The position numbers and the translations under genes were made by a program. From NCBI RefSeq assembly GCF_009789575.1, contig NZ_CP046908.1, forward strand, positions 4,617,001-4,681,000: 64,000 nt of DNA, written 5' to 3'. Position 1 is the stretch's first letter. Each line of letters opens with the position of its first letter. Positions 51,236 through 61,691 of the stretch are shown one piece after another. The stretch is from Stappia indica. Its GTDB lineage: Bacteria > Pseudomonadota > Alphaproteobacteria > Rhizobiales > Stappiaceae. The notes under the pieces are model-generated. The model did no database searches and was not told the origin of the DNA. It was given only the letters and a program-made list of their open reading frames with translations.

Positions 51236-53593
51236 TCAAGCAGCCTTGCTGGCCATGCGTGCCTCGACAGGCAGCGTGACGGTCACAGTGGTTCCCTTGC
51301 CGACGCTGGAGCGGATTTCCATTGTGCCGCCATGCATCTTCACCAGCGACTGGGCGATGGCCAGGCCGAGGCCGGACCCCTTGTGCGTCTTGGTGAACTG
51401 GTTCTCCACCTGGACGAAGGGCTTTGCCAGCCGCGAGATATCGCTCTCGCGGATGCCGATACCGGTATCGGAAATCGCGATCACGACGGCATTGGTGCCG
51501 TCCATCCGGCCATGGGTGGCGGCCAGGGTCACCGAGCCGTTGTCCGGGGTGAACTTGACCGCATTGGCGAGAAGGTTGAGCAGCACCTGCTTTACCGCGC
51601 GCCGGTCGGCGGAGAGCGTCAGGCCTTCCTCGGTCTCGCTGGTGACGGAGATGGCCTTTTCGGCGGCAGCGGCGGAGATGATGCGCGTCACGTCGGTGAC
51701 GATCGCGCCGAGATTGACCGCCTCGCGCTTTAGCTCCATGCGTCCAGCTTCGATCTTCGACATGTCGAGAATGTCGTTGATGACGTTCAGCAGGTAGCGT
51801 CCGCTGTCGTGAATGTCCGTGCAGTACTCGCGGTACTTGTCGGACCCGAGCGGGCCGAACATGCCCTGGTCCATGATCTCGGAGAAACCGATGATCGCGT
51901 TGAGCGGCGTGCGCAGCTCGTGGGAGATATTGGCCAGGAACTCGGACTTGGCCTGGTTGGCCTCTTCCGCCTTGGTTTTCTCTTCGGAGTACTTCTCGGC
52001 AAGCTCCACCAGCTGCTGGGCCTGGACTTCCAGCTTCTGGCGCGACTGGCGAAGGTCGGCGACGGTGGCCATCAGCCGCCGCTCGCTCTCCATCAGCTTT
52101 TCCTCGTGACGCTTCAGCGCCGTAATGTCCGTGCCGACGGAGACGAAGCCGCCATCCTTGGTCCGGCGCTCGGAAATCTGCAGCCAGCGACCGTCGGCCA
52201 GTTGGGCCTCATAGGACGAGGAGGGGTCGGAGGCATCGCTGCCGATGGTCGGGCTCGCCGACACAACGGTCTGGCGGGCGGCGGCCATCACCTGCGCATA
52301 AGGTGTACCGGCCTTGATTGCGGAATTCGGCAGGTTGTGCAGCGTCTGGTAGTTGGAATTGCACATCACCAGACGGTTTTCGGTGTCCCACAGGACGAAG
52401 GCTTCCGAGATCGTCTCGATGGCGTCGCGCAGGCGCAGGTCCGCGGTGCGGCTCTGCTCGGCGAGCTGCTTTTGCTCGGTAATATCGATGCAGATGCCGA
52501 TGAGGTGCGGCTCGGCGATACCCGGCTCGCTCTGCACTTCGGCGCGGGCGCGCAGCCACACCCAGTCGCCATTGGCGTGGCGCATGCGGAACATGCGGTC
52601 GACGGTGGTCTCGCCGGTCTCCAGCAGCGACTCTGCCAGTTCGTAGAGGTCGATGTCGTCCGGATGGGCGAGGGCGGAGATCTCCGCAAAGCCGAGAATG
52701 TCGTCGCGCGGCTGCAGGCCGAGCATCTCGTAGAGCGAGGCGGACCAGAAGATGCGGCCGCGCGACAGGTCCCAGTCGAACAGGCCGCAGCGGCCGCGGT
52801 TGAGAGCAAGGTCGATGCGGGCGCGGGTGGCGGCGTAGATCTGGTCGGCCTGCTCGGCGCGCGTCGCCTGGGCGAAGAAGGCGTAGATGAGCACCAGGAG
52901 AACCGAGGCCGTGCCGACGAACAGCGTCACGTTGGCCGACACGCTGGCCCGCCAATCGGCAAAGATCATGTCCTTGGACTGGATCAGGGCGACCATGCCG
53001 AGCCGGCCGTCGAGGTGATGAACGGTGGCATAGGCCTCGTCCGGTTCGCCCGCGGAGACGGTGAGAACGCCGGCGCGGGCGCCGAAGACGGTGAGCGGCT
53101 GGCCGGCGCCGAGCAGGTCGGCGAGCGGGCGGCCTTCCAGATCGGAGCGGATCGGCGCGGTGGCCATGATCACGCCGTCCGGATCGGCGACGAGAATGCG
53201 GCGGCCGTCGCCGGTGGCGCGCGGCGGCAGGCTGTCGGCGAGGGCGGCCTGAAGCGCGGTGCTGAAACCCTGCTCGGGAAGGGCGGCCTCGGCGGTCGAC
53301 AGGCGGGCTGCCAGCGTGGTCGCGATCATCGTCAGGTCGTCGCGGGCCCGCAGATCGGTCTCCTCATGCTCGTAGGAGAGCGTGAGGGCGCGATAGGTTG
53401 CCAGCGTCGCGATGAAGACGATGCACAAAATGGGAATGGCGCGACGGAAGAAGGGTTCCGCGGTCAGCAGTCGCTGATAGGCGGGCTGCGCCAGAAGGCG
53501 GATGTGCCCGGTCAGCGACTGCGAATCACGCTGTCGTTTCAACATGTCCGCGAATCGACGCGCGGACGCAGCCCCTGCAAAGGCACGCGCCAT
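51236..53593 (-). CDS. pleC: Cell-cycle sensor histidine kinase/phosphatase PleC
   Basis: A 785-residue membrane kinase. Two membrane segments (about 50-70 and 235-257) flank a periplasmic sensor domain; PAS domains follow (about 275-390 and 400-510). HisKA has His558 in EFLANISHELRTPLNAIIGFS (key block HELRTPLN), and HATPase has LLNLLANAVKFTP, ISDTGIGI and GSGLGLAIAQ. PleC acts on DivK and PleD to control the CtrA pathway in alphaproteobacteria. The name rests on architecture and on the degP-regulator-kinase-glnE-pleC order known in Sinorhizobium. An in-frame GTG at 53638 is an alternative start. Confidence 0.87.
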   Translation of the reverse strand: MARAFAGAASARRFADMLKRQRDSQSLTGHIRLLAQPAYQRLLTAEPFFRRAIPILCIVFIATLATYRALTLSYEHEETDLRARDDLTMIATTLAARLSTAEAALPEQGFSTALQAALADSLPPRATGDGRRILVADPDGVIMATAPIRSDLEGRPLADLLGAGQPLTVFGARAGVLTVSAGEPDEAYATVHHLDGRLGMVALIQSKDMIFADWRASVSANVTLFVGTASVLLVLIYAFFAQATRAEQADQIYAATRARIDLALNRGRCGLFDWDLSRGRIFWSASLYEMLGLQPRDDILGFAEISALAHPDDIDLYELAESLLETGETTVDRMFRMRHANGDWVWLRARAEVQSEPGIAEPHLIGICIDITEQKQLAEQSRTADLRLRDAIETISEAFVLWDTENRLVMCNSNYQTLHNLPNSAIKAGTPYAQVMAAARQTVVSASPTIGSDASDPSSSYEAQLADGRWLQISERRTKDGGFVSVGTDITALKRHEEKLMESERRLMATVADLRQSRQKLEVQAQQLVELAEKYSEEKTKAEEANQAKSEFLANISHELRTPLNAIIGFSEIMDQGMFGPLGSDKYREYCTDIHDSGRYLLNVINDILDMSKIEAGRMELKREAVNLGAIVTDVTRIISAAAAEKAISVTSETEEGLTLSADRRAVKQVLLNLLANAVKFTPDNGSVTLAATHGRMDGTNAVVIAISDTGIGIRESDISRLAKPFVQVENQFTKTHKGSGLGLAIAQSLVKMHGGTMEIRSSVGKGTTVTVTLPVEARMASKAA

Positions 53594-53709
53594 CGTAATG
53601 GCCCCCGATGTGTCGATTTTGCCGCAAACAGAACGCAACCGGCGCTCGAATCATTTTCATTTGAATCGCATTCGCCTGCTTTGTCCAGAGTCCCCCAAGA
53701 AAAATATAG

Positions 53710-53724
53710 TTAATGGAAGCTTAA
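53710..53724. promoter_or_regulatory. Perfect CtrA box TTAA-N7-TTAA upstream of pleC
   Basis: The two TTAA half-sites lie at 53710-53713 and 53721-53724 with exactly 7 bases between them, the consensus for CtrA. A TATATT box for the minus strand lies beside it (53703-53708). The site is 117 bp upstream of the pleC ATG, in the only AT-rich part of the region. Binding is inferred from the motif. Confidence 0.65.
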
Positions 53725-53777
53725 TGCGATTTGCAAAACGCACAACTCTTGCGAGTCCCGCGCGGCCAACATGAAAC

Positions 53778-53817
53778 GGGCCGCCGGGGCTGTCTGGGAT
53801 GACTGCTCCGACGGCCC
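53778..53817 (-). terminator. Terminator-like hairpin after pepN
   Basis: GGGCCGCCGGGGC (53778-53790) pairs with GCTCCGACGGCCC (53805-53817) with two wobble pairs and a 14-base loop. On the minus strand it lies 31 bp after the pepN stop and is followed by GTTTCATG, a poor U-tract. Confidence 0.5.
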
Positions 53818-53847
53818 GAAAGCCTGATTCGAACGGCAATTGATGTC

Positions 53848-56493
53848 CTATTGCAGGCAGCGCTCGACGATGTCGCGCATGTCGACGGAAAGGCCTGTTT
53901 CCGCCGCAAGGCGCCGAAGGGCCGCCTCTGCGTGGGCACGGCGACCGGGCTCCAGCGCGCGCCAGGACCGGAAGGCCGACATCATGCGCGCCGCCGCCTG
54001 GGGATTGCGTCGGTCGAGATCGCGGGCGAAGTCGGCGACAAAGTCGAAGCCCGCACCGTCCGGGCGGTTGAACTGGCTCTGGTTGCCGCTGGCGAAGGCG
54101 CCGACCAGTGCGCGGACGCGGTTCGGATTGCCGGGCGAGAAGGCGGGATGCCCGGTGAGTTCGCGAACCCGCTCAAGGGTCGAGGCATTGGGCGCGGTTG
54201 CCTGCACCATGAACCACTTGTCCATGGCGAGCGGCACTGCACGGTAGCGCTCCTCGTAGGCCGCAAGGGCTGCATCCCGGCCCGGCAAGGCGGCATGGGT
54301 GAGCACCGACAGCGCCGCGAAGCGGTCCGTCATGTTGTCGCTGGTCTCGAAATGGGCCTGCACGAGGTCATTGCCCACCGGGTCCGTGCCGTGGCCGAGA
54401 TAGTCGAGCAGCGTGTTGCGCAAGGCCCTGCGGCCGGCCGAGCGGGCATCCGGCGAGAAAACCGCCTCGTCCTGCATCGTTTCGTAGGTCGCCAGGATCG
54501 TCGGCGCGATGCCGTCGGCAATCGCACGGCGGAAGGCGGCACGCGCGGTATGAACGGCATCCGGATCGACGTCGTGGCCGATCTCGCGGGCGATGTCCGC
54601 CTCGCCCGGAAGTTGCAGGCATAGTGCCCGGAAGGCCGGTTCGAGGCTGTCGTCGGCGACATTGGCGGCGAAGGCGGCGATCAGCGCCGGGCTGACCTCC
54701 ACCGCCTCCTGCCGCGCCGTGCCGGCGGTTGCTGCGATCAGGGCCGTCATCACGACGCTTTGCAGCGCCTCCCAGCGGTTGAAGGGGTCCTTGTCGTTGG
54801 CGGCAAGGAACAGCAGGTCGCTCTCGCTCAGATCGCTCTTGAGCGACACCGGTGCCGAGAAGCCGCGCAGCAGCGAGGGGATTGGCCGTTGCTTCAGGCC
54901 GGTAAACACCACGGTCTGCACCGGATTGCGGATGTGCAGCACGTCGCCGGTCGTATCGGCGCCGGTAATCGTCGCGGGCGCCAGTTCCTCGCCGTCCGCT
55001 CCCATGAGGCCGACGCGCACGGGAATGTGCATCGGCTGCTTGTCCGGCTGCTTCGGGGACGGAGCCAGTTGCTGGCGGAAGGTGAGGGTGAGCCGCCCGG
55101 CCTCGTTTTCATAGGCGCTGTCGACCTTGAGCACCGGCGTTCCAGCCTGCTCGTACCACAGTGAGAACTGGTCGAGATCGAGCCCGCTCGCTTCCTGGAA
55201 GCAGGCCAGGAACGCCTCGATCGTCGTTGCCTCTCCGTCGTGACGACGGAAATAGAGATCCATGCCTGCACGGAACGCCTCTTCGCCGATGAGGCATTTC
55301 AGCATGCGCACGACTTCCGCGCCCTTCTCGTAGACGGTGGCCGTGTAGAAGTTGTTGATCTCGTGATAGAGGCGCGGGCGTACCGGATGGGCGAGGGGGC
55401 CGGCATCCTCGGGAAACTGGTGCGACTTCAGCAGCCGCACGTCGGCGATTCGCTTGACCGCGCGCGAGCGCATGTCTGCCGAGAATTCCTGGTCGCGAAA
55501 GACGGTCAGGCCTTCCTTCAGGCAGAGCTGGAACCAGTCGCGGCAGGTGATGCGATTGCCCGTCCAGTTGTGGAAGTACTCGTGGGCAATGACGGTCTCG
55601 ATGCCGGCATAGTCCTGGTCGGTTGCCGTTTCCGGGCGGGCCAGGACGTATTTGTCGTTGAAGATGTTGAGGCCCTTGTTCTCCATCGCGCCCATGTTGA
55701 AGTCGGACACGGCGACGATGTTGAACACGTCGAGATCATAGGCCCGGCCGAAGACCTCCTCGTCCCAGCGCATGGAGCGCTTCAGGCTGTCCATCGCCCA
55801 GTCGCAGGCGCCTTCGTTGCCGTGTTCGACATAGATGTTGAGCGCGACGTCGCGGCCCTCGCAGGTCCGGAAGCTGTCGCCGACGCAGGCAAGGTCGCCT
55901 GCGACCATGGCGAACAGGTAGGCGGGCTTGGGGTGCGGATCGTGCCAGACGGCATAGTGGCGGTCGGTTCCCGGCACCGGGCCGCTTTCGACGGGATTGC
56001 CGTTGCCCAGCAGGACCGGTGCCTCGCCGAGGCGGGCCTCGATCCGGGTGGTGTAGACAGCCAGGCAGTCGGGCCGGTCCAGGAAATAGGTGATGCGCCG
56101 GAAGCCCTCGGCCTCGCACTGGGTGCAATAGGTGCCGTTCGACCGGTAGAGCCCCATCAGCTTGGTGTTGGCATCGGGATCGAGCGCCGTCTCGATCTCC
56201 AGCGTGAAGGGACCTGAGGGGGGCGATGAGATTTCCAGCCTGTCCGGGGCGACAGTGTAGTCCGCATCCGCCAATACGCGTCCGTCGAGCGAAAGGGCGG
56301 TCAGGCGAAGCTCGTCGCCGTCCAGAACCAGCGGTGTTCCAGGCGCCGTATCTGCCGCCCGCTCGAGAGCCAGCTGTGCCCGGACCTTTGCCGAGCGGGG
56401 CGCCAGGCGTATGTCGAGATGTACGGTCGAGATCCGGTAGGCGGGTGCCCGGTAGTCTTCCAGGCGAATGGGAGCGGGAGATTCTGGACGCAT
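53848..56493 (-). CDS. pepN: Aminopeptidase N (M1 family)
   Basis: An 881-residue zinc aminopeptidase. GAMEN (268-272) recognises the substrate N-terminus. His304 and His308 in HEYFH with Glu327 in CLKEGL form the zinc site with standard spacing. The domain order (N-terminal beta, catalytic, beta-sandwich, helical C-terminal) matches Escherichia coli PepN in length. It completes protein degradation in the cytoplasm. The ATG at 56493 has a strong ribosome binding site (GGAAGGAG), so the 13-residue upstream extension was not used. Confidence 0.95.
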   Translation of the reverse strand: MRPESPAPIRLEDYRAPAYRISTVHLDIRLAPRSAKVRAQLALERAADTAPGTPLVLDGDELRLTALSLDGRVLADADYTVAPDRLEISSPPSGPFTLEIETALDPDANTKLMGLYRSNGTYCTQCEAEGFRRITYFLDRPDCLAVYTTRIEARLGEAPVLLGNGNPVESGPVPGTDRHYAVWHDPHPKPAYLFAMVAGDLACVGDSFRTCEGRDVALNIYVEHGNEGACDWAMDSLKRSMRWDEEVFGRAYDLDVFNIVAVSDFNMGAMENKGLNIFNDKYVLARPETATDQDYAGIETVIAHEYFHNWTGNRITCRDWFQLCLKEGLTVFRDQEFSADMRSRAVKRIADVRLLKSHQFPEDAGPLAHPVRPRLYHEINNFYTATVYEKGAEVVRMLKCLIGEEAFRAGMDLYFRRHDGEATTIEAFLACFQEASGLDLDQFSLWYEQAGTPVLKVDSAYENEAGRLTLTFRQQLAPSPKQPDKQPMHIPVRVGLMGADGEELAPATITGADTTGDVLHIRNPVQTVVFTGLKQRPIPSLLRGFSAPVSLKSDLSESDLLFLAANDKDPFNRWEALQSVVMTALIAATAGTARQEAVEVSPALIAAFAANVADDSLEPAFRALCLQLPGEADIAREIGHDVDPDAVHTARAAFRRAIADGIAPTILATYETMQDEAVFSPDARSAGRRALRNTLLDYLGHGTDPVGNDLVQAHFETSDNMTDRFAALSVLTHAALPGRDAALAAYEERYRAVPLAMDKWFMVQATAPNASTLERVRELTGHPAFSPGNPNRVRALVGAFASGNQSQFNRPDGAGFDFVADFARDLDRRNPQAAARMMSAFRSWRALEPGRRAHAEAALRRLAAETGLSVDMRDIVERCLQ

Positions 56494-56615
56494 GAAGGCT
56501 CCTTCCTGCGGCTGCGGTCGACGGTTCCTCACGTTAGCGGGAGTGCCGGACCGGCTGCATTGACAAGGGTCATCGGGCCGCCCGCGTCATGGCTGCGGGC
56601 GTTCGTGCCCGAAGC

Positions 56616-57443
56616 TCAGCAGATCGACCGGGCCATGTCGACGAGGCGCAAGGTCAGGTCGCTGTCCGGATCGGCCAGTGGTGCGAGGACGGTGAAATGG
56701 TTGTCCTGGCCGCGAATGTCGAGTTCGGTCGCGACCCCGCCGCGTTGCCAGACATCGGCGATCACCCGCGACTGGCGGATGAACTCCGACGATTCGCCGC
56801 CTCCGACCGCAGCAACGAGCCGTGTGCCCGGCTGGGCGGCAAAGGCGATCGGGGAAACGTCGATGGCTTCCTTGCGGTCGAGGCGCAGCTTCTCGTTCAG
56901 CGAGGTGCCGATCAGCGGCTGCAGGTCGAAGACGCCGGAAATGGCGAGCCCCGCCGGTACCAGGCCGCGCGGCAGCCCGCGGCTGCCCCAGTCGGTCGCG
57001 AGCAGGGCGGCGGTCAGCTGTCCTCCGGCGGAATGGCCATAGGCCAGCACGGGACGGCGGTACCGTTCCCACAGATGACCGACCAGCCGCCGGATCTCCT
57101 CGATGATGTCGCCGACGCGAACCTGCGGGCAGAGCGAGTAGTTGGCGATGGCGACGGGAACCCCGTGGGCATTTAGGCCCTTGGCCATATGGGAGAAGAA
57201 GGTGCGGTCGAGGCCCTGCCAGTAGCCGCCATGGATGAAGAGGCCAAGCGGCCCGCGGTCCGGCATGCCGCTCTTGGGAAGGAAGAGATCGTAGACCGTC
57301 CGCTCTCCCAGTTCGTAGGCGGTTGCGAGCGTGCAGTTGGCTTCGCTGCGATAATGCGCGGCGTCGCGAACCCAGCCCTCGATAATCACGGGATGCTCGG
57401 GCACCAGCGCCCGGTTGTTGTATTCGGCCTCGTAGTCGATCAC
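56616..57443 (-). CDS. Alpha/beta hydrolase (esterase/kynurenine formamidase-like)
   Basis: A 275-residue alpha/beta hydrolase. It has the oxyanion motif LFIHGGYWQG, the nucleophile elbow YGHSAGGQL, and a C-terminal His in DNHFTVL. The opening IDYEAEYNNRALVPEHP is typical of the BNA7/kynurenine formamidase-like esterase subgroup. The substrate cannot be fixed from sequence. It begins with GTG, preceded by GGGAGCG. It lies 122 bp upstream of pepN in the same direction and may be co-transcribed. Confidence 0.88.
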   Translation of the reverse strand: MIDYEAEYNNRALVPEHPVIIEGWVRDAAHYRSEANCTLATAYELGERTVYDLFLPKSGMPDRGPLGLFIHGGYWQGLDRTFFSHMAKGLNAHGVPVAIANYSLCPQVRVGDIIEEIRRLVGHLWERYRRPVLAYGHSAGGQLTAALLATDWGSRGLPRGLVPAGLAISGVFDLQPLIGTSLNEKLRLDRKEAIDVSPIAFAAQPGTRLVAAVGGGESSEFIRQSRVIADVWQRGGVATELDIRGQDNHFTVLAPLADPDSDLTLRLVDMARSIC

Positions 57444-57694
57444 GCGTTCGCTCCCGTTTGACGAGATGTCTCTTAGCTGCTGAGCGGTGCCGAGTACAGA
57501 GACGGGGCTGCCAGCGCGGAACGGGAAGGAAAGAGAACGCACTGGCCGTTGACCTTCACGCGATGTTCGGCAGCTGCAGGGTCGCGTTTCGGACGCAATC
57601 CGCGCTATTGTGCCGGGAAAGGTAACGACCGGCGTATGACGCGAATGCGGGCGGGATATCTGGCGAGCAGGGTGCAGGGACGGCGCAGCTACGC

Positions 57695-59602
57695 ATGGAC
57701 GAACAGCGAGTTGAGCAGGTGGCACGCGAGCGCCGTGTCTATTCGATTACCTGGGTGGTGGGAACGGCATTTGGCCTGTTGATCGGCGTCTCGATGTTGC
57801 TGGTGCTCGGTCTGGCCGTTTCAGCCAACATGCAGAACACCTTCTCGCTGCTGAACGACAAGGCGGTGCTGACGACCAATTCACTGGAGCGTCGGCTGCG
57901 CGACCATCTCGATCTCGCCTCGCAGGCTGTCGTGCAGCTCAAGACGGTGTTCGACGGACGCGAACTCGGCGACAAGCTGGAAGACCTGAGCGGCGAACTG
58001 ATCGCCGCCGTCCACGCCAACCCATCGCTCGATGCCCTGGTGGTGAACGATGCTGCCGGCGATGGATTCGGGATCTATCGTTCGCCTACCGGAAAGCTCT
58101 GGCCGTTTCGTCGCCAGCAGATCCCCGAGGAGGCCAAGCTCTACGTACTGCCGCAGATGACTGCCAATTCGCCCGCGACCTGGGGACCATTGGTGACCTC
58201 GGGCGGCATGCTCTATGCCAACGTCACCGTTCCTCTTGTCCGCGGCGAAACCCTTATCGGCTATCTGACGGCCGCCGTCTCCATCGACGAACTCGGCCGC
58301 ACCGTGCGTCAGCTCGACGAAGGCCAGCACTCGACCGTCTTCATCATCGCCAACGGCAACGAGGTGATCGCCCATTCGGATATCGAGGACTATGCCGCGC
58401 CGGGCGGCGAGGTGCCGCGTCTTCCGATGACCGTCGAGCAACTGGGCGACAAGGCGCTGGCGCGCCTTGGCACGTCGAAGCCGATGGAGAACTTCCAGCA
58501 GGCGAGCGCGGCAGGCGTCGAGGTGCGGGACCTCGACAACGACTACGGCGGCCCCGACTATCTGTCGATGACCAAGGTCATCGCAGGCTACGGGCCGGGG
58601 GTGTGGACGGTCGGTCAGTACTATGTCGCCTCCACCATCTCGCGCGAGGTGCAGCGACTGTTCGGCTCTGCTGTGGTCGGATTGCTGTCCATCCTGCTGG
58701 CGGTCGGCCTGTCGGTTCTTCTGGTGCGGCGTGCCACCCGGCCGCTGGCGGAGATTTCGCGGCAGGCGCGTTTCGTCGGCGAGCTGGATTTCGACAAGGT
58801 CGAGCATCTGCCGCGCAACATGGTGCGGGAGATCGACCAGGTCTTTCAGGCCTTCAATGCGATGGTCAGCGGCCTGCGGGCGATGAACACCTACGTCCCG
58901 CGCTCCCTGTTCCGCAAGCTGATGCGCCTTGGCGTCGACAAGGCGGCGGTGGCGAGCGAACGCGACCTGACGTTCATCTTTACCGACATTGTCGGATTTA
59001 CCTCGATGTCGGAAAACCTGACGGCGGCGCAGACTGCGGATATTCTCAACGAGCATTTCGCCTTGCTGGTCGCGGCCGTCGAGCGGGAAGGCGGGACCGT
59101 CGACAAGTTCATTGGCGATGGCATGCTTGCCTTCTGGGGGGCGCCGGACGAGCGTGCGGATCACGCGCTTGCAGCCGCCCGCGCCTGTCTCGGCATCGCA
59201 GCTGCCCTGAGGGAGGGGAACACCCGGGCGCGTGGCAACGGCGGCAAGATGGTGCGCATGCGCATCGGTCTGCATACCGGCCGCGTCGTCGTCGGCAACG
59301 TCGGTGCGTTGGACCGCTGGAACTACACGGTTGTGGGCGATGCGGTGAACCTGTGCGAAAGGCTCCAGTCCTTCGGCAGGGACGTGGCGCCGCAAGACGA
59401 GATGGTGATCCTGGCCAGCGACACCGCCGTCAGCCGTATCCAGGCCCAGTCGGGCGGCATGATCGCCGCCGGTGCGGCACGAAAGGTGGGAACGCACCGC
59501 CTGCGCGGCCGCAGCGAGGCGATCGCGGTCTGGCGGCTCGACGAAACGGTCACGCCGGAGGGGCTTTGCATTCCCGGCTCCGGCATCGATCTGGCGGGCT
59601 GA
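57695..59602 (+). CDS. Membrane sensor adenylate/guanylate cyclase (class III)
   Basis: A 635-residue transmembrane cyclase. A membrane segment (about 22-44) leads to a ~270-residue periplasmic double-Cache-like sensor domain (LYANVTVPLVRGETLIGYLTA in its second half), a second membrane segment (about 320-341), HAMP (about 342-395) and the class III catalytic domain (about 425-610). The metal-binding aspartates lie in FIFTDIVGFTSM and FIGDGMLAFWGAP. The lysine in VDKFIGDG suits ATP as substrate, so cAMP is the likelier product. The gene is probably monocistronic. Confidence 0.92.
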   Translation: MDEQRVEQVARERRVYSITWVVGTAFGLLIGVSMLLVLGLAVSANMQNTFSLLNDKAVLTTNSLERRLRDHLDLASQAVVQLKTVFDGRELGDKLEDLSGELIAAVHANPSLDALVVNDAAGDGFGIYRSPTGKLWPFRRQQIPEEAKLYVLPQMTANSPATWGPLVTSGGMLYANVTVPLVRGETLIGYLTAAVSIDELGRTVRQLDEGQHSTVFIIANGNEVIAHSDIEDYAAPGGEVPRLPMTVEQLGDKALARLGTSKPMENFQQASAAGVEVRDLDNDYGGPDYLSMTKVIAGYGPGVWTVGQYYVASTISREVQRLFGSAVVGLLSILLAVGLSVLLVRRATRPLAEISRQARFVGELDFDKVEHLPRNMVREIDQVFQAFNAMVSGLRAMNTYVPRSLFRKLMRLGVDKAAVASERDLTFIFTDIVGFTSMSENLTAAQTADILNEHFALLVAAVEREGGTVDKFIGDGMLAFWGAPDERADHALAAARACLGIAAALREGNTRARGNGGKMVRMRIGLHTGRVVVGNVGALDRWNYTVVGDAVNLCERLQSFGRDVAPQDEMVILASDTAVSRIQAQSGGMIAAGAARKVGTHRLRGRSEAIAVWRLDETVTPEGLCIPGSGIDLAG

Positions 59603-59798
59603 CGGCCTGCTTGGGGTTTTCACAACAGTTTTTCAAGGCGATGTCATTAATTTGTGATGCCGGTCACACGAGCCTGCGCTAGCACTGTTAAGAGCGACAA
59701 GGGGGCAAGGGACAACACGCACTTTCGTGCTGGCACTGGTCTCCTATAATGGCGCGACAACGGAAAACACCGAGGGCGTCTGGAGGAGGAAAAGCCAC

Positions 59799-61691
59799 GT
59801 GGATGTGTTGACGATCGACGGGCTGAGTGTCGATTTCCTGACCGGCGAAGGCCGCATCCGAGCCGTCGACGATGTCTCCTTTTCCGTTCCCCGCAACCGG
59901 ACCGTGGCCCTTGTGGGAGAGTCCGGCTCCGGCAAGACCGTCATCTCCCAGACGATCATGGGCCTGCTGCCGGAAAAGGCACAGATCACGGGCGGCCGCG
60001 TGTTGTTCAGGGAGAACGACACGGCTGCCGCGGTCGACATCGCCGCCCTCGACCGCAAGGGGGCGGCCATGCGCGCCATCCGCGGCAACCGGATCGCCAT
60101 CATCTTCCAGGAGCCGATGACGTCCCTGTCGCCGCTTCACACGATCGGCGACCAGATCGGCGAGGCGGCCGAGCTGCATCGGGGCGTCAGCGCGCAGGAG
60201 GCGCGCGAACTGACGCGGGAAATGCTGCGGCTGGTGCGCTTCCCCGATCCTGCGCGCTCGCTCGATTCCTATGCCTTCGAGCTGTCGGGCGGCCTGCGCC
60301 AGCGTGCGATGATCGCCATGGCGATGATCTGCCATCCTGCCCTGCTGATTGCGGATGAGCCGACCACTGCCCTCGACGTCACCATCCAGGCCGAGATCCT
60401 CAAGCTCATCAAGGATGTGCAGGCCGAGCTGCAGATGTCGACGCTGCTCATCACCCATGACTTCGGCGTCGTCGCCAACATGGCGGACGAGGTGGTGGTG
60501 ATCTATCACGGCCGGATCATGGAGCGCGGCAGCGCGGCCTCGCTCTTTTCCAACCCTCGCCACGATTACCTGAAGGCACTGCTGAATGCGGTGCCACGCT
60601 TCGGTATGGACGAGGGCGAGAGGCTGGTGCCGATCCGCCCGATCGAGCCGCATGCGGAAGGCTTCCTCAAGAAGCGTTCGTCCGAGCGGGCTTGCGCCGT
60701 CGGGCAGCCGCTGATGAGCATGATCGATGTCACCAAGCGCTTCACGACCCGCAAGGGCGGGTTCCTGGGGGGCGGGACACGGTCCGTGCTTGCGCTCGAC
60801 AACATCAACCTGACGGTCAGGCGAGGCGAATGCCTCGGCCTTGTCGGCGAGAGCGGCTCCGGCAAGACGACGGCTGCCAAGGCGATCCTGCGTGCCATCG
60901 AGATCAACGAGGGCGCGATCCGCTACGACTGCGGCGACGGGCCCGTGGATGTCGCCAGTCTGCAAGGGGCGGATCTGCTCGAGTATCGCCGGCGGGTCCA
61001 GCTGATCTTCCAGGATCCGTTCTCCTCGCTGAACCCGCGCATGACGGTGAACGAGCTGCTGGCGGAGCCGCTGGTCATCCACAAGGTCGGCACGCCCGAG
61101 GAGCGGGCAGAACGGGTGCGCGAACTGATGCGCCTCGTCGGCCTCGATCCGCGCTTTCTGCGCCGCTACCCGCATTCGTTCTCCGGCGGTCAGCGCCAGC
61201 GCATCGGCATCGCGCGTGCATTGGCGCTCAATCCGGAGTTCATCCTTTGCGACGAGCCGACATCGGCGCTCGACGTCTCGGTCCAGGCGCAGATCCTCAA
61301 CCTGTTGCGGGATCTGAAGAAGGAACTCGGCCTCACCTATCTTTTCGTCAGCCACAATCTGGCGGTTGTTGATTACATCGCCGAGAGGCTGGCGGTGATG
61401 TGCCGCGGCCGTGTCGTCGAGGTCGGCAGTACCCGCAATGTGATCGGAAACCCGCTGCATCCCTACACACGCGCATTGCTGGCTTCCGTTCCCGAGCCCG
61501 ATCTGAACGCGCCTCTGGATTTTGCGGCACTGGAAGCCGGACGAGCCTCGGAGCCTGATCTCTGGCCGGAGCCGTTCCGTATTGTCGACGGTGTCCGTCC
61601 GGTGCTGGTGGAGATGGAGACCGATCACTTCGTATGTGCGCCGGGTCTCGTCGGTGACGGCGCGCCGGCCTCGATGGAGGCAGCCCAATGA
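59799..61691 (+). CDS. Peptide-type ABC importer, fused double ATPase
   Basis: A 630-residue protein joining two OppD/OppF-type ATPases. The first half has Walker [11 protein letters not shown], signature LSGGLRQR and Walker [13 protein letters not shown]; the second half has [18 protein letters not shown] and [12 protein letters not shown]. Both have the oligopeptide-type C-terminal extension with a HPYT segment in the second. A GTG at 59799 preceded by GGAGGAGG was chosen, and an upstream ATG at 59727 gives a non-conserved 24-residue extension. The stop overlaps the binding-protein gene by 4 bp. The ATPase gene comes first in this operon. Confidence 0.93.
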   Translation: MDVLTIDGLSVDFLTGEGRIRAVDDVSFSVPRNRTVALVGESGSGKTVISQTIMGLLPEKAQITGGRVLFRENDTAAAVDIAALDRKGAAMRAIRGNRIAIIFQEPMTSLSPLHTIGDQIGEAAELHRGVSAQEARELTREMLRLVRFPDPARSLDSYAFELSGGLRQRAMIAMAMICHPALLIADEPTTALDVTIQAEILKLIKDVQAELQMSTLLITHDFGVVANMADEVVVIYHGRIMERGSAASLFSNPRHDYLKALLNAVPRFGMDEGERLVPIRPIEPHAEGFLKKRSSERACAVGQPLMSMIDVTKRFTTRKGGFLGGGTRSVLALDNINLTVRRGECLGLVGESGSGKTTAAKAILRAIEINEGAIRYDCGDGPVDVASLQGADLLEYRRRVQLIFQDPFSSLNPRMTVNELLAEPLVIHKVGTPEERAERVRELMRLVGLDPRFLRRYPHSFSGGQRQRIGIARALALNPEFILCDEPTSALDVSVQAQILNLLRDLKKELGLTYLFVSHNLAVVDYIAERLAVMCRGRVVEVGSTRNVIGNPLHPYTRALLASVPEPDLNAPLDFAALEAGRASEPDLWPEPFRIVDGVRPVLVEMETDHFVCAPGLVGDGAPASMEAAQ

